Positions 35,742 through 46,888 of a stretch of DNA of 64,000 nucleotides are shown piece by piece; the stretch's first letter is position 1; each line of letters begins with the position of its first letter. The position numbers were made by a program, and so were the translations under genes. Source of the DNA: Verrucomicrobiaceae bacterium (GTDB taxonomy: Bacteria > Pseudomonadota > Gammaproteobacteria > Pseudomonadales > CAMLJR01); contig JAQGNY010000040.1 in assembly GCA_028293825.1 (NCBI GenBank), positions 124,001-188,000 on the forward strand, written 5' to 3'. The notes below the pieces were generated by a model. That model was not told where the DNA came from and ran no database searches. It saw only the letters and a program-made list of their open reading frames with translations.

Positions 35742-36625
35742 TGCACACTTTCCTCGATGGCGACGCGGCGATCTTGCTGCTGCTTCCATTCCAATACGCT
35801 TTTGAAGATTAAGGTCGTGACAGCCAACAATGCCAACAGCGACGCCACCGCGAACGACGCGGCGAAGTTATATTCGTTATAGAGAATTTCAACGTGCAGC
35901 GGCAGCGTATTGGTGAGCCCGCGAATATGACCGGACACCACCGACACCGCGCCGAATTCACCCATCGCGCGCGCATTACACAATGTGACACCGTACAGCA
36001 GCGCCCATTTGATATTCGGCAGCGTCACTTTAAAAAACATCTGCCAGCCGCTGGCTCCAAGCGAGAGCGCCGCTTCTTCTTCGTCGCGCCCCTGCTCTTG
36101 CATCAGTGGAATTAATTCGCGCGCCACAAACGGAAACGTAACGAAAACGGTCGCAAGTACCAAGCCCGGCACCGCGAATAATATTTTCACATCGTGCTCC
36201 ATCAACCACGGCCCAAACCAACCCTGCGCGCCGAAAATCAACACATACACCAAGCCGGCGATAACGGGCGATACAGAGAACGGCAAATCGATCAACGTCA
36301 GCAAAATATTTTTGCCGGTAAATTCAAACCGCGCGATGGTCCACGCGGCCGCCACACCGAAAACCGTATTCAACGGCACCGCTATCGCCGCGACGATCAG
36401 AGTCAGCTTGATTGCGGACAACGTATTCGGCTCAACCAGCGCGCTGAAATAGGCATCCCAACCTTTACGCAAACCTTCCACTAACACTGTTAGCAACGGC
36501 AAAATCAAAAACAGCGCGATAACAAATAGCGCCGCGCCGGTCAGCGCATAACGCACCCAATCCGCTTCTTGTTGCGGACGCGCAGTCGCTGCAGGGCGTG
36601 CGGCGGTTAACATCGGTGTACTCAT
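35738..36625 (-). CDS. cysW: Sulfate ABC transporter permease CysW
   Basis: 295 residues with six membrane helices. '[20 protein letters not shown]', '[20 protein letters not shown]' (the EAA loop contacting CysA) and '[18 protein letters not shown]' are diagnostic of CysW. It pairs with CysT in the inner membrane and is followed by cysA with a four-base overlap. Confidence 0.93.
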   Translation of the reverse strand: MSTPMLTAARPAATARPQQEADWVRYALTGAALFVIALFLILPLLTVLVEGLRKGWDAYFSALVEPNTLSAIKLTLIVAAIAVPLNTVFGVAAAWTIARFEFTGKNILLTLIDLPFSVSPVIAGLVYVLIFGAQGWFGPWLMEHDVKILFAVPGLVLATVFVTFPFVARELIPLMQEQGRDEEEAALSLGASGWQMFFKVTLPNIKWALLYGVTLCNARAMGEFGAVSVVSGHIRGLTNTLPLHVEILYNEYNFAASFAVASLLALLAVTTLIFKSVLEWKQQQDRRVAIEESVQ

Positions 36626-36764
36626 AACGCTGTCTCTGATTTGAATATCGCACGACGAACCGCGCGGGATGATTCGAGAATTAACAGTCGATAAATAACG
36701 CTTCGACTTCTAACTAAATTTAATGCGCGCAGATTTCTTTGCTTGAAATCCTCTCGCGTGAAAA

Positions 36765-37595
36765 CTACAGCGCACCGGCACGTCGCCGCGTCCACGCCTG
36801 CAGCACATTAATAATCAGCAGCAGCGCGAACGATAAAATCAACATCGCCATACCGATAACGGTAGCGCCAACATAATCGTATTGTTCCAGCTTGGTCATA
36901 ATCAGCAGCGGTACTACTTCGGAAACCAGCGGCCGATTGCCGGCGATAAAAATAACCGAACCGTATTCGCCGATGCCGCGCGCGAAGGCGAGCGCGAAAC
37001 CAGTGAGTAACGCCGGCAAAATATTCGGAAAAATAATTTTCGTGAAAACTTGTAGGCGACTCGCACCGAGACTCGATGCGGCTTCTTCTTCGGCCGGATC
37101 AAGATCCTGCAATACCGGTTGCACCGTGCGCACGACGAACGGCATGCCGATAAATATCAACGCTACGGTAATTCCCGTCGGCGTAAAGGCGACGGGAAAA
37201 CCGAGCGGTTCGAGGTACTGACCGAGCCAGCCGTTGCGCGCGTAAATTGCAGTCAAAACAATACCTGCAACCGCAGTCGGCAACGCAAAGGGCAGATCGA
37301 TCAGCGCATCGAACACACGTTTAAATGGCAGCGGATAACGCACTAATACCCACGCCAGCAGCAGCCCAAACACCACGTTGATCGCCGCCGCCAGCAACGA
37401 TGTGCTGAGGCTGACACGAAATGCGGCGAGCACGCGCGGGCTGGTGAGCAAGGTAAACCACTGCGACGGTCCGTAACCCAGCGATTTCAACAGCAATGCG
37501 CTGAGCGGAATTAGCACCAGCAAACTCAAATACACGATGGTGAAAGTGAGTGCCGGCCGGAAGCCGGGTATCAGTGAACGATTGGTCTGTGCCAT
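36765..37595 (-). CDS. cysT: Sulfate ABC transporter permease CysT (CysU)
   Basis: 276 residues with six membrane helices. 'LIDLPFALPTAVAGIVLTAI', 'EEEAASSLGASRLQVFTKII' (EAA loop) and 'FARGIGEYGSVIFIAGN' are typical. It begins 15 bases after the sbp stop codon. A gap of 139 bases separates it from cysW, larger than the rest of the operon. Confidence 0.93.
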   Translation of the reverse strand: MAQTNRSLIPGFRPALTFTIVYLSLLVLIPLSALLLKSLGYGPSQWFTLLTSPRVLAAFRVSLSTSLLAAAINVVFGLLLAWVLVRYPLPFKRVFDALIDLPFALPTAVAGIVLTAIYARNGWLGQYLEPLGFPVAFTPTGITVALIFIGMPFVVRTVQPVLQDLDPAEEEAASSLGASRLQVFTKIIFPNILPALLTGFALAFARGIGEYGSVIFIAGNRPLVSEVVPLLIMTKLEQYDYVGATVIGMAMLILSFALLLIINVLQAWTRRRAGAL

Positions 37596-37610
37596 TGGTT
37601 TTAACTCAAC

Positions 37611-38609
37611 TCACTTCAGGTAGATCTGATCGAAAATGGCACCGTCCACGAAGAATTTTTGCGTGGCATTTTTCCAGCCGCCGAACGCGCTATCGATCGT
37701 GAACAATTCGAGCTTGGGAAATTGGCTCGCATATTTCGCGGCAAATTTTTCTTCGCTCGGACGGTAATAATTTTTACCGGCGATATCCTGACCGACATCC
37801 GAATATAAATATTCGAGATAGGCTTTGGCGACTGCTTCCGTTTTGTGTCTTTGCACGTTCTTGTCGACTACAGCAACCGACGGCTCCGCTAACACAGATA
37901 ACGGTGGCGCTACGATATCGAACTTGTCCGGGCCCAATTCCTTCACGGCCAGAAACGCTTCGTTTTCCCAAGAAATCAGTACGTCGCCAACACCGCGTTC
38001 AACGAACGTTGTAGTTGAGCCGCGCGCGCCGGAATCGAGTACCGGTACGTTCTGATACAGCTTCGCCACGAAATCCTTCGCCTGTGCTTCACCGCCGTAT
38101 TTACGTTTTGCGTATTCCCATGCGGCGATAAAATTCCAACGCGCACCGCCGGATGTTTTCGGATTCGGCGTTACCACAGACACGCCTTTACGCACCAGGT
38201 CATCCCAATCTTTAATATTTTTCGGATTGCCTTTGCGCACCAAAAACACAATCGTCGATGTATACGGCGAGCTGTTTTTCGGCAAGCGCGCCAACCAATC
38301 CGGCGCGATCAATTTACTTTTGTCGGCGATCGCATCGATGTCGTCGGCCAGTGCGAGGGTTACGACATCTGCTCCCAGACCGTCGATTACCGAACGCGCC
38401 TGTTTGCCGGAGCCGCCGTGCGATTGCTGAATCGTCACGTTGTCGCCGGTTTTTTCTTTCCAATATTTTGCGAACGCAACGTTGTATTGCTCATACAGCT
38501 CGCGAGTTGGATCGTACGACACGTTGAGCAGTTTTACGTCGGCGGCGTGCAACACACCGCTGGCGCCGATCAACAACGCGGCGAGCGCTGCGTGGAATTT
38601 CAATTTCAT
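37611..38609 (-). CDS. sbp: Periplasmic sulfate-binding protein
   Basis: 332 residues with a signal peptide ([18 protein letters not shown]). '[17 protein letters not shown]', '[20 protein letters not shown]', '[16 protein letters not shown]' and '[10 protein letters not shown]' are the sulfate-contact regions of Sbp/CysP. It delivers sulfate to CysTWA. The gene follows the porin gene by 25 bases, so outer- and inner-membrane uptake may be co-expressed. Confidence 0.95.
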   Translation of the reverse strand: MKLKFHAALAALLIGASGVLHAADVKLLNVSYDPTRELYEQYNVAFAKYWKEKTGDNVTIQQSHGGSGKQARSVIDGLGADVVTLALADDIDAIADKSKLIAPDWLARLPKNSSPYTSTIVFLVRKGNPKNIKDWDDLVRKGVSVVTPNPKTSGGARWNFIAAWEYAKRKYGGEAQAKDFVAKLYQNVPVLDSGARGSTTTFVERGVGDVLISWENEAFLAVKELGPDKFDIVAPPLSVLAEPSVAVVDKNVQRHKTEAVAKAYLEYLYSDVGQDIAGKNYYRPSEEKFAAKYASQFPKLELFTIDSAFGGWKNATQKFFVDGAIFDQIYLK

Positions 38610-38634
38610 GGGGGCAATCTCCTGATTAATTTTT

Positions 38635-40029
38635 TTAGAAGCTGTGATCTAGACCGACCGCCAGCGTTTTATCCGTTATGTCGGCTTTGTCGAAATTAAG
38701 CGCCGAGTAGTAGGTGTACACTTTTGTTTTCGGCGTGAAGTTGTAGTCCGCACCGAGTGCATACAACTTGCCTTTTTCGTTGGTGAAATCGCCGTCGGAA
38801 ATACCGTACTGCGCTTTCAGTTTTACTTTTTCCAGCACCGTTACTGCGCCTGACAATAAATAGGCTGAATCGTAGCGATGGCTATTCACTGGAGAGATTC
38901 CCGACTCGTCGCGCGAGCGCTGCAACAACACGCCGCCTTCCCATATATCGGCCTTCACGCCGCCGACGAAGCGATACGCTTCAACCGAGTTGCTGGCAAA
39001 ACTGGTAGGCGCCGTGTTCGAATTGATAAAAGTGTTGTCGACGCTGCGGCGCGCCACGACATTTTTGTCGTAAGCGAATGCGCCGTAAAAAATACCTTGC
39101 TCGGCAACAACGGATGCCGAATAAGCATCGGCAAAACCGTGATCGCGATGACCGTCGTAATTGATATCGCCGCCATTGGCGGTGGTGGTCAGGCCTTCGT
39201 TTTCCATTACGGCAACGTTGACGGTAACGGCATCGAATAGTTTCGGCGTGCTATAGATGATGATGTTCGACACGCGGTTTTGACCGCCGATCAGGTTGTC
39301 GATATCGGCGCGTTGATCGTTGAATTGATCGAATTTACCTTCAGCGGATTTGAATGGCGTATCGATTCGACCCGCGATGATTTGACCCCAGGTGGCGCTT
39401 TTCAAACCGGCAAATGTATTTCGTTGCGAGAACGCCCAGTCGTCGCCGTTAACGCTGGTTTGCGATGTGCTGGAACCGCCTTTATCGCCGTTATCGACGT
39501 TGATTTCGTATTCGGCCTGATACACCACTTTCAAATCGCTGTTGAGTTCGGCTTCGCCTTTCACACCGAGTCGCGATGCGTACGATTCAAGTCCGCGCCG
39601 ATGATTGACGGCGCCGGGTGCTTTGCCGCCGACGAAGTTTTCCGCGCCTTCAAGATTGCGATCTTCTTGCGCGATGCTGATTTTGCCGTACACAGTCGGC
39701 AGCAATTTGGCTTTCTTGTCGGCGGCGGCTTTGTCTTTCGCTGCGGCGGCTTTCGTGGCTGCGGCATCTTCATTGGCGATTTCGAGCTTACGATCGAGCA
39801 CGCGAATACGCTGATCGACTTCCTGATCGGCGTTGACGTTAGCGGTAGTTTTTTCCGCGGCATTTTTTTCGGCGAGTTTTTGTTCCAGCTCTTGAACACG
39901 CTTAGTCAGTGCTTCGAGCTGCTTTGCAACGGCATCGTTGCTGGTAGCTTTAGCAGCCAACGCGGGCAACGGTGCGAGCGACGCCAGAACCACACTGAGC
40001 GTTGTCGCTTTAAATAGTGAATGCTTCAT
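38635..40029 (-). CDS. Outer-membrane porin with coiled-coil N-terminus
   Basis: 464 residues from the ATG at 40029, preceded by AGAGGAAG. A signal peptide ([18 protein letters not shown]) is followed by a coiled coil ('[20 protein letters not shown]') and an Ala/Lys-rich helix. The barrel then carries motifs such as '[20 protein letters not shown]', '[19 protein letters not shown]' and terminal Phe ('GLDHSF'). The position just upstream of sbp suggests use for sulfate or organosulfur entry under sulfur limitation. Confidence 0.85.
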   Translation of the reverse strand: MKHSLFKATTLSVVLASLAPLPALAAKATSNDAVAKQLEALTKRVQELEQKLAEKNAAEKTTANVNADQEVDQRIRVLDRKLEIANEDAAATKAAAAKDKAAADKKAKLLPTVYGKISIAQEDRNLEGAENFVGGKAPGAVNHRRGLESYASRLGVKGEAELNSDLKVVYQAEYEINVDNGDKGGSSTSQTSVNGDDWAFSQRNTFAGLKSATWGQIIAGRIDTPFKSAEGKFDQFNDQRADIDNLIGGQNRVSNIIIYSTPKLFDAVTVNVAVMENEGLTTTANGGDINYDGHRDHGFADAYSASVVAEQGIFYGAFAYDKNVVARRSVDNTFINSNTAPTSFASNSVEAYRFVGGVKADIWEGGVLLQRSRDESGISPVNSHRYDSAYLLSGAVTVLEKVKLKAQYGISDGDFTNEKGKLYALGADYNFTPKTKVYTYYSALNFDKADITDKTLAVGLDHSF

Positions 40030-40144
40030 AGTGCTTCCTCTTTTTTTGAACACAAAGTTAACCTCCGGAATTCCGGTCGGCGGTAAAGCTATATTTTTAT
40101 TTTTCGCACCGGTTGTCCGGTAGCGACAGCAGAAGTGAATCGGC

Positions 40145-40324
40145 TTAGGTCAGCCGGATTTTTTTCTTACTTTCAATCTGGGTAATCCGTCCGTCGTGAA
40201 CGGTAATTTCTAATGAGCCAAATCGCAGACCGGCCAGCGCACGCGTAATCTCGTCGAGCACGCGGCGATCCAGCGCCGGTTGCTCCGCGTTGCCGTGAAA
40301 ATCGCTATTACCGCGGTCTGCCAT
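40145..40324 (-). CDS. oscA: Small OscA/YezD-like (DUF2292) protein
   Basis: 59 residues. It begins MADRGNSDFHGNAEQ; 'VLDEITRALAGLRFGSLEIT' and 'VHDGRITQIESKKKIRL' are the DUF2292 core. OscA-type proteins are found with sulfate-transport genes and are linked to growth under sulfur limitation or chromate stress. It lies about 115 bases upstream of the porin gene on the same strand, heading the sulfate cluster. Confidence 0.85.
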   Translation of the reverse strand: MADRGNSDFHGNAEQPALDRRVLDEITRALAGLRFGSLEITVHDGRITQIESKKKIRLT

Positions 40325-40492
40325 TTGCCACTTATCCGGATCACACTTCAGATGGGGCCACGATAAAGAATTTAGTTCGCGAAAAAAAATACTGTTTTCG
40401 ACTTAGCTTATGCCGCACTACAAAAACTCGAAGGGCGCGATGCGTGTGCAATCGCACACCACTAAAAAAATAATTTAGAGAAATAACGGGCG

Positions 40493-40515
40493 AAAAAAAG
40501 GGCCGTTTCCGGCCC
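40493..40515 (-). terminator. Intrinsic terminator after the peroxiredoxin gene
   Basis: On the minus strand arms GGGCCG and CGGCCC around GAAA are followed by seven T. It separates the peroxiredoxin gene from oscA. Confidence 0.85.
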
Positions 40516-40582
40516 AACCCATCGGAGATCATTGCTGCCAGCCGCGCTTATTTTTTACCGCGATACTGGCAGAGCATTGGTT

Positions 40583-41221
40583 TCAGCTGCGCGGATCGGG
40601 CGTCAGCCGCAGATACGGTTTTACCGCGCGATAACCTTTCGGAAAACGTTTGGCGATTTCATCGGCATCTTGCAGCGACGGCACGATCACCACGTCCTCG
40701 CCCGGCTGCCAGTTGCCCGGCGTTGCGACTTTGTGGTTTTCCGTCAATTGCAGCGAATCGATCACGCGCAATATTTCATTGAAGTTGCGACCGGTGCTGG
40801 CTGGATACGTAATGATCAGACGAATTTTTTTGTTCGGGTCGATGATAAACAGCGAGCGCACGGTGAGACTGTCGTTCGCATTCGGATGAATCATGTCGTA
40901 CAGCGTCGCCACTTTACGGTCGGCATCCGCGATGATCGGAAAATTAACTTCGGTCTGCTGCGTTTCGTTGATGTCGTTGATCCAGCGCTGATGCGATTCG
41001 ACGCCGTCGACACTGAGCGCGATTGCTTTCACATTGCGCTTGGCGAATTCCTCGCGCAATTTTGCGGTCAAGCCCAGCTCGGTGGTGCACACCGGGGTGA
41101 AATCGGCCGGATGCGAAAACAACACACCCCAGCTGCTGCCGAGCCACTCGTGAAAATGAATGGTGCCGGTACTCGACTCCTGCGTGAAATCAGGCGCGAT
41201 ATCGCCAAGACGTAAAGACAT
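40583..41221 (-). CDS. 1-Cys (Prx6-type) peroxiredoxin
   Basis: 212 residues. 'GVLFSHPADFTPVCTTELG' has the peroxidatic Cys within PVCT, the Prx6-group form, and 'YPASTGRNFNEILRVIDSLQ' is the following conserved region. There is no resolving Cys, and the long C-terminal extension 'ATPGNWQPGEDVVIVP' is typical. It reduces hydrogen peroxide and organic peroxides. It has its own terminator and neighbours sulfur genes. Confidence 0.92.
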   Translation of the reverse strand: MSLRLGDIAPDFTQESSTGTIHFHEWLGSSWGVLFSHPADFTPVCTTELGLTAKLREEFAKRNVKAIALSVDGVESHQRWINDINETQQTEVNFPIIADADRKVATLYDMIHPNANDSLTVRSLFIIDPNKKIRLIITYPASTGRNFNEILRVIDSLQLTENHKVATPGNWQPGEDVVIVPSLQDADEIAKRFPKGYRAVKPYLRLTPDPRS

Positions 41222-41392
41222 AATTGCTTCCCTCTTTATCTAACCGTTTATTGAGCGCTGCATTAGCGAGACTGTCGCCAATGAGTGATTGGCGCCGACG
41301 CGTGGGCACGATCCAAGCTTAATGCGCTTGCGTTAACATCGAAATACTTTGCTTCCATTCGATCAATGTTTCACTTAATCAATAGGCCAGTA

Positions 41393-41995
41393 TTAATAAG
41401 AAAACGCCAACCGCGGCGACAGCGGACGCGAACGAGCCAACTCGGCTCGCGCCAAATCCACACGAGGCAACTCGCGCCGCGATACATCGCGTTGCTGCAA
41501 GCGCTGCAACAATTCCCAGCCTTCCTGCCAATCGCTGTGGCCTGATTCGGCATTGATATGACCGGCATCGCCCGCGCAAATAATCGGCAGCAACCAACGC
41601 TGCGCCCACTGTTGCGCTTTATTCCACGACAACCACGGATCGGTCAGGCTGCCGACTACAAGCCCCGGCACCGGCAACGGCGAATGCGGCAACAGCTCGG
41701 CGATATCGAATTTATCCGGATCGGCCGGCGCGACCAGCAACACGCCGCGAATTTGATCTTTGATGGCGTCGAGCGCGTGCGCGGTGGCGAGACAACCGAA
41801 GCTGTGCGCGACTAGATAACTCGGACGGTATTTGCGCACGGCGGCAATGGTTGCATCGACCCATTGTTGTAAGTCGGGCGTGTCCCACTGCTTCATGCGA
41901 ATGCGCTCGGCATTCGGCAGGCGTTTCTGCCAAACCGTTTGCCAATGCTGCGGTCCGCTGTTGCGCAAACCGGGAATAATCAACACGCCGCTCAT
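41393..41995 (-). CDS. RBBP9/YdeN-type alpha/beta hydrolase
   Basis: 200 residues. 'LIIPGLRNSGPQHWQTVWQ' and the nucleophile elbow 'LVAHSFGCLA' (GxSxG as AHSFG) are typical. The Asp in 'VGSLTDPW' and His in 'AGDAGHINAESGH' complete the triad. Natural substrate unknown. The last 30 residues are Arg-rich and unlike the family, perhaps a local extension. Confidence 0.85.
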   Translation of the reverse strand: MSGVLIIPGLRNSGPQHWQTVWQKRLPNAERIRMKQWDTPDLQQWVDATIAAVRKYRPSYLVAHSFGCLATAHALDAIKDQIRGVLLVAPADPDKFDIAELLPHSPLPVPGLVVGSLTDPWLSWNKAQQWAQRWLLPIICAGDAGHINAESGHSDWQEGWELLQRLQQRDVSRRELPRVDLARAELARSRPLSPRLAFSY

Positions 41996-42104
41996 CGCCT
42001 GAACCTAAAAAGTCATCACTCTGGAAACGCAGCATAGGCAACGCGCTTTTTGATGAGAAAGACTTTTTAACACTCAGCTTATAACCCGCCCCGACGCGAT
42101 CTAT

Positions 42105-43514
42105 TCAGCCCATCTCGACATGCTCGACGTTGCCATCGGCGAGCGGCTCATCCGGCGATAACTGCCAGAAAATCCACGCCGACGCGAGCGTGATCAAACC
42201 GACCGTGACGAAGGTCGCGTGAAATGCATTGATGGTTTGCGCGGCGACACCAGCGTTGAAGAAATCCTCAAAATTCGCCAGCAGCGCGCCCGCTGTGGCC
42301 ACGCCCAAACTCATCGCCAGCATCATCACCATCGACAGCAAGCTATTGCCGCCGCTGGTGTGTTGCTCCGGCAAATCCTTCAGCGCGACGGTATTCATCG
42401 CGGTGAATTGCATCGAATTGAAAAAGCCGAAGGTGGCCAATTGCACGATGCGCACGGCCAACGGCTCTTGCGCCGAGGTCAGTGCAAAACTCGCCATGAC
42501 CGCGCCGATCAACACGGTATTGCCGACCAGCATGTGGCGGTAGCCGATGCGTTTGATCAGCCGCTGCGCCACCGGTTTCGCCGCCATGCCGGCAATCGCC
42601 ATCGGCAACAGCGCAAGACCGGCCTCGAACGGCGTGTAATCGAGGCTGACCTGCAAAAACAGTGGCAGTAAAAATGGCATCGCACCGCTGCCGATCCGCG
42701 CGAATAAATTGCCGAGCAGGCCGACGCTGAACGTCGGTACCCGAAACAGCGCCGGCGAAAACAGCGGCTGCGGCACGCGCACCGCGTGCAGCGCATACGC
42801 GGCAATACTGGCCAGCCCGAACACGAGCAGCACGCGCACCGTCGCGGTCTGAATGCCGAGACCGGCCAGCCCATCGAGCGCCAGCGACACCGCCACCATG
42901 CCGAACGCCAGCATCGCGTAACCGGATAGATCGAAACTGCCGCTCTGCACCGCACGGCTGTCCGGCATGAAACGCTGCGTGGCGATAATGCCGATGGCGC
43001 CGACCGGCACGTTGATCAGAAATATCCACGGCCACGACGCAATCTGCACAATCCAGCCGCCCAGCGCCGGACCGATCAACGGTCCGATCAGCGCCGGAAT
43101 GGTGACGAAGCTCATCGCCCGCAAAAAGTCCGCGCGCGGAAACGCACGCAATACCGCGAGTCGTCCAACCGGCATCAACATCGCACCGCCGGCACCCTGC
43201 AATACGCGCGCGGCGACCAACTGCGAAAGGTTGTGCGCGAACGCGCAGCACAAGGAACCTGCGACAAACAATGCGATGGCGCTGAAATACACCCGCCGCG
43301 TGCCGAACCGATCGGCCAGCCAGCCCGACGCCGGAATCAACATCGCCATCGTCAACGCATACGCCACCACCACCGACTGCATCCGCAGCGGCCGCTCGCC
43401 GAGACTGTGCGCCATCGCCGGCAGCGCTGTATTGACGATGGTCGAATCGAGCGTCTGCATGAAAAAACCCAACGCGACCAGCCACAGCAGCAACCTCGGC
43501 GATTGATTCGGCAT
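42105..43514 (-). CDS. DHA2-family MFS drug/solute exporter
   Basis: 469 residues with about 14 membrane helices. 'MQTLDSTIVNTALPAMAHSL' is the DHA2 motif in helix 1, 'GWLADRFGTRRVYF' motif A, and 'LQGAGGAMLMPVGRLAVLRA' motif C-like. It likely exports drugs or metabolites using the proton gradient. It is divergent from the copper operon, with about 155 bases between the starts. Confidence 0.9.
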   Translation of the reverse strand: MPNQSPRLLLWLVALGFFMQTLDSTIVNTALPAMAHSLGERPLRMQSVVVAYALTMAMLIPASGWLADRFGTRRVYFSAIALFVAGSLCCAFAHNLSQLVAARVLQGAGGAMLMPVGRLAVLRAFPRADFLRAMSFVTIPALIGPLIGPALGGWIVQIASWPWIFLINVPVGAIGIIATQRFMPDSRAVQSGSFDLSGYAMLAFGMVAVSLALDGLAGLGIQTATVRVLLVFGLASIAAYALHAVRVPQPLFSPALFRVPTFSVGLLGNLFARIGSGAMPFLLPLFLQVSLDYTPFEAGLALLPMAIAGMAAKPVAQRLIKRIGYRHMLVGNTVLIGAVMASFALTSAQEPLAVRIVQLATFGFFNSMQFTAMNTVALKDLPEQHTSGGNSLLSMVMMLAMSLGVATAGALLANFEDFFNAGVAAQTINAFHATFVTVGLITLASAWIFWQLSPDEPLADGNVEHVEMG

Positions 43515-43590
43515 CGATAATCCTCTCGGCTAGTTATTCTGCGGCCGACTGTTCGGCGGCCCGCTATTCGAACCTGTACATTGCTGGCGC

Positions 43591-43622
43591 TTGACCTTGG
43601 AGTAGCTCATAGCTTTTATACT
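43591..43622 (+). promoter_or_regulatory. MerR-type promoter with 20-bp spacer
   Basis: TTGACC (43591-43596) and TATACT (43617-43622) are separated by 20 bp instead of 17. The spacer holds a partial dyad (AGCTCATAGCT). Long spacers that MerR-type activators untwist are diagnostic of metal-responsive promoters. The regulator gene starts 50 bases downstream. Confidence 0.7.
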
Positions 43623-43671
43623 GCGACCAACACCAATCACCATCACCACAACGAACAGCTAGGGTGAATTC

Positions 43672-44175
43672 ATGTCAGCTATTACGACCACCGCGACTAG
43701 CCAGATGACGGTCAGTGCACTGGCGAAAGCCGCCGGCGTCAGTGCCGACACCGTGCGCTTTTACACGCGCGAAGGTCTATTACATCCGACCCGCGATCCC
43801 AACAACCGTTACCAACGCTACGGCACTAACGATTTGCAGCGGCTGCGGTTTGCGCGCAAGGCACGCCAACTCGGTTTCAGTCTGCGCGAAGTCACCGCGA
43901 TTCTCGGCGATGCCGATCAGCACCGCTCGCCGTGCCCGCATGTGCGCGATCTGTTTGCCCACAAACTCGCCGCCGTCGAACAGCAACTGCTCGAACTGAC
44001 CGCACTGCGCGATCGCATGCGCGACGCCACCGCGCACTGGCAAACGATGCCGGACGGCGCACCCGATGGCGAAACCATTTGCGCGCTGATCGAGCATTGG
44101 GACGAGCCCGTCGCACACGGCGATAGCATCGCCAACTCTAACACCGCCGCTAAGGCGCAACGAGGTTGCCACTGA
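43672..44175 (+). CDS. MerR-family regulator of the copper operon
   Basis: 167 residues. The winged helix is '[20 protein letters not shown]', '[20 protein letters not shown]', followed by a coiled-coil dimer helix. Cysteines in '[12 protein letters not shown]' and at the C-terminus ('QRGCH') could bind metal; the 'CPHVRDL' region is seen in several metal-sensing members. It overlaps the ATPase gene by one base (TGATG), so it is probably autoregulated and senses copper. Confidence 0.85.
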   Translation: MSAITTTATSQMTVSALAKAAGVSADTVRFYTREGLLHPTRDPNNRYQRYGTNDLQRLRFARKARQLGFSLREVTAILGDADQHRSPCPHVRDLFAHKLAAVEQQLLELTALRDRMRDATAHWQTMPDGAPDGETICALIEHWDEPVAHGDSIANSNTAAKAQRGCH

Positions 44176-46430
44176 TGACACCGCCAGCGAACAACACTAC
44201 GCAGCTACTCAATATAGACGGCGCGCACTGCGCCGGTTGCGTGCGCACCATCGAAACCGCGTTGCGCGCGGTGCCCGGTGTCAGCAGCGCGCACATGAAT
44301 CTGGCCGAGCGCACCGTGAGCATCGACGGCGCGGTGAATAGCAACGCATTGATCGAGGCAGTGAAGAACGCCGGTTATAGCGCAACGCTGCCGGTCAATG
44401 TTGATGACTACAGCGAGCGCGATGCAGCCGAGCGAGTCCACGCGAAAGCGCTGCGGCGCAATATGATTTTCGCGCTCGCGGTCGGCGCACCGTTAATGCT
44501 GTGGGGCATATTCGGCGGCAGTATGATGGTGATGCCGCATTCGTCGTCGCAAATTGAGTGGGGCGCGCTCGGCATCGTCACGCTGGCGGTTTTAATTTTT
44601 GCCGGCGGCCATTTTTTTCGCGGCGCGTGGCAGGCATTTATTCATCATCACGCGACCATGGATACATTGATCGCGCTCGGCACCGGCAGCGCGTGGCTGT
44701 ATTCGATGGAAGTGGTGATCGCACCGCAGTTTTTCCCCGACGCCGCGCGCCATGTTTATTTCGAGGCGAGCGCGCTGATCATCGGCTTAATTAATCTCGG
44801 CCAGGTACTGGAACTGCGCGCGCGCGGCAAAACCTCGCAAGCGATTCGCCGTCTGTTGGATTTGCGCGCGAAAACTGCGCGCGTGGTGCGCGATGAACAA
44901 GAAATCGAAGTGCCGCTCGAACAGGTGCAACGCGACGATCACATTCGCGTGCGCCCCGGCGAAAAAATTGCGGTCGACGGTGAAGTTATCGACGGCGACA
45001 GTTACATCGACGAATCGATGCTGACCGGCGAACCGATGCCAGTGCGCAAAAAAAATGGCGATGCCGTCGCCGCCGGCACGCTCAATCAAAGCGGCACGCT
45101 GCTATTTCGCGCGACCAAAGTCGGCGCCGACACTGCGCTCGCGCAAATCATCGCGCTGGTTAAAAAAGCACAGGGCGCAAAACCCGCGATCGGACGTTTG
45201 GCCGATACCATTTCCGCGATTTTTGTGCCGAGCGTTTTAATCATTGCCGTCGTCAGTGCATTGCTGTGGTTTAACTTCGGCCCCGAACCGAAAATCGCGT
45301 ATCTATTTATTGTCGCGACCACCGTATTAATTATTGCGTGCCCGTGCGCGCTCGGTCTCGCCACGCCGATGTCGGTAATGGTTGGCGTCGGTAAAGCAGC
45401 GAGCGCGGGTATATTGATTCAACGCGGCGACGCGCTGCAAACCGCGGCGCAACTCGACACCATCGTGCTCGATAAAACCGGCACCATCACCGCGGGCAAA
45501 CCAACCGTATTTGAAATTTTCGCGGCCGATGAAAACGAGCAACAATTGTTGCAGCTCGCCGCGAGTATCGAACAATATTCGGAACACCCACTCGCGCAGG
45601 CCATCGTGCGCGCCGCCAACAGCAAACGCACATTGCCGACGCCGACCACTGAATTCGCTGCGCACAACGGCAAAGGTGTTAGTGCGACTATCGACGGCGC
45701 ATTAATTCGTATCGGCAATCGGCGCTGGCTTGAAACCGAACATATCGATTGCAGCGCATTGCTCGCGAGCGCCGATGCCATCGCCGCGCAGGCCGGCACT
45801 GCAATTTTTATTGCGCGCGATAACCAGGCGCTCGGCGTAATTGGCGTCGCCGATCGCATTAAAGAAGATTCGAAAGAAGCGATTGCGCGTTTGCATCAAC
45901 GCGGTTTGCGCGTGGCAATGTTGACCGGCGACAGCCATGCCGCTGCCGAAATTATCGCGCGCGAAGTCGGCATCGACGATGTATTTGCCGACGTATTACC
46001 CGAACACAAGGCCGCAAAAATTGCCGAGCTGCGCGCGCAGGGTCGCAAGGTCGGCATGGTCGGCGACGGCATTAACGACGCGCCGGCATTGGCTGGAGCC
46101 GATGTCGGTTTCGCGATTGGCACCGGCACCGATGTTGCCATTGAAAGCGCCGATATCGTGTTGATGCGCGGCTCACTGCACGGCGTCGCCGACGCTATCG
46201 AGGTGTCGCAGGCAACACTGCGCAACATTAAACAAAATTTGTTTGGTGCATTTATCTACAACATCGTCGGCATTCCGATTGCAGCCGGTGTGCTGTACCC
46301 CTTCTTGGGCGTATTGATGAATCCTATTTTTGCCGGTGCGGCGATGTCGCTGTCGTCGGTCACCGTGATCAGCAACGCCAATCGCCTGCGCCTATTGCGC
46401 ATCGGCAGCGAGCGGGAGAAAACAGCATGA
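44175..46430 (+). CDS. copA: Copper-translocating P1B-type ATPase
   Basis: 751 residues. An N-terminal metal-binding domain has '[12 protein letters not shown]' (CxxC). The membrane part holds the copper site '[10 protein letters not shown]'. Cytosolic motifs are TGE in '[12 protein letters not shown]', phospho-Asp '[11 protein letters not shown]', 'SEHPLA' and '[18 protein letters not shown]'. It exports Cu(I) from the cytosol. Start and stop overlap the genes on either side, giving a tight three-gene operon. Confidence 0.95.
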   Translation: MTPPANNTTQLLNIDGAHCAGCVRTIETALRAVPGVSSAHMNLAERTVSIDGAVNSNALIEAVKNAGYSATLPVNVDDYSERDAAERVHAKALRRNMIFALAVGAPLMLWGIFGGSMMVMPHSSSQIEWGALGIVTLAVLIFAGGHFFRGAWQAFIHHHATMDTLIALGTGSAWLYSMEVVIAPQFFPDAARHVYFEASALIIGLINLGQVLELRARGKTSQAIRRLLDLRAKTARVVRDEQEIEVPLEQVQRDDHIRVRPGEKIAVDGEVIDGDSYIDESMLTGEPMPVRKKNGDAVAAGTLNQSGTLLFRATKVGADTALAQIIALVKKAQGAKPAIGRLADTISAIFVPSVLIIAVVSALLWFNFGPEPKIAYLFIVATTVLIIACPCALGLATPMSVMVGVGKAASAGILIQRGDALQTAAQLDTIVLDKTGTITAGKPTVFEIFAADENEQQLLQLAASIEQYSEHPLAQAIVRAANSKRTLPTPTTEFAAHNGKGVSATIDGALIRIGNRRWLETEHIDCSALLASADAIAAQAGTAIFIARDNQALGVIGVADRIKEDSKEAIARLHQRGLRVAMLTGDSHAAAEIIAREVGIDDVFADVLPEHKAAKIAELRAQGRKVGMVGDGINDAPALAGADVGFAIGTGTDVAIESADIVLMRGSLHGVADAIEVSQATLRNIKQNLFGAFIYNIVGIPIAAGVLYPFLGVLMNPIFAGAAMSLSSVTVISNANRLRLLRIGSEREKTA

Positions 46431-46789
46431 CACTTATCGTTAATGGCATCGGTTTGTTAATTATCGCGGCAATTATTATTTGGTTCTGGCTATGGCGCGC
46501 ACGCGCAACGCAAGCCACTACCAACGCCGTCGATATTGTCGTGGCAAATGGCGTGTACAAACCTGATGTCATCGAAATGAAGCGCGGCACCAAACTAACA
46601 TTGAATTTCAACCGCGAAGATCCCAGCCCGTGCGCCGAGCAAGTGATATTTCACGGCCTCGATATCAGCGAGACATTACCGGTCGGAAAAATAAAAACAA
46701 TTAAGCTGACACCGCAACACAGCGGCAATTATCGTTTCACCTGTCAGATGCAAATGTACCAAGGCACGCTGAAAGTAGTAGACGCTTAA
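46427..46789 (+). CDS. Membrane-anchored cupredoxin-domain protein
   Basis: 120 residues. One N-terminal helix ('[19 protein letters not shown]') anchors a periplasmic cupredoxin domain. Candidate ligands are Cys in '[16 protein letters not shown]', His in the same segment, and Cys/Met in '[10 protein letters not shown]'. It probably accepts copper released by the ATPase. It overlaps copA by four bases and is followed by a terminator. Confidence 0.85.
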   Translation: MTLIVNGIGLLIIAAIIIWFWLWRARATQATTNAVDIVVANGVYKPDVIEMKRGTKLTLNFNREDPSPCAEQVIFHGLDISETLPVGKIKTIKLTPQHSGNYRFTCQMQMYQGTLKVVDA

Positions 46790-46832
46790 AAATTATTCCA
46801 AAATACTTTTTTCTAAAAAAATAATCCTAAAT

Positions 46833-46860
46833 AAAAAGGAGAGCGCGGGCTCTCCTTTTT
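46833..46860. terminator. Bidirectional intrinsic terminator
   Basis: Arms AAAAGGAGAGC and GCTCTCCTTTT are flanked by A and T runs, so it can serve both the copper operon and the convergent GST gene. Confidence 0.85.
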
Positions 46861-46888
46861 AATCTAATCAACTACAAACTATAACCGA

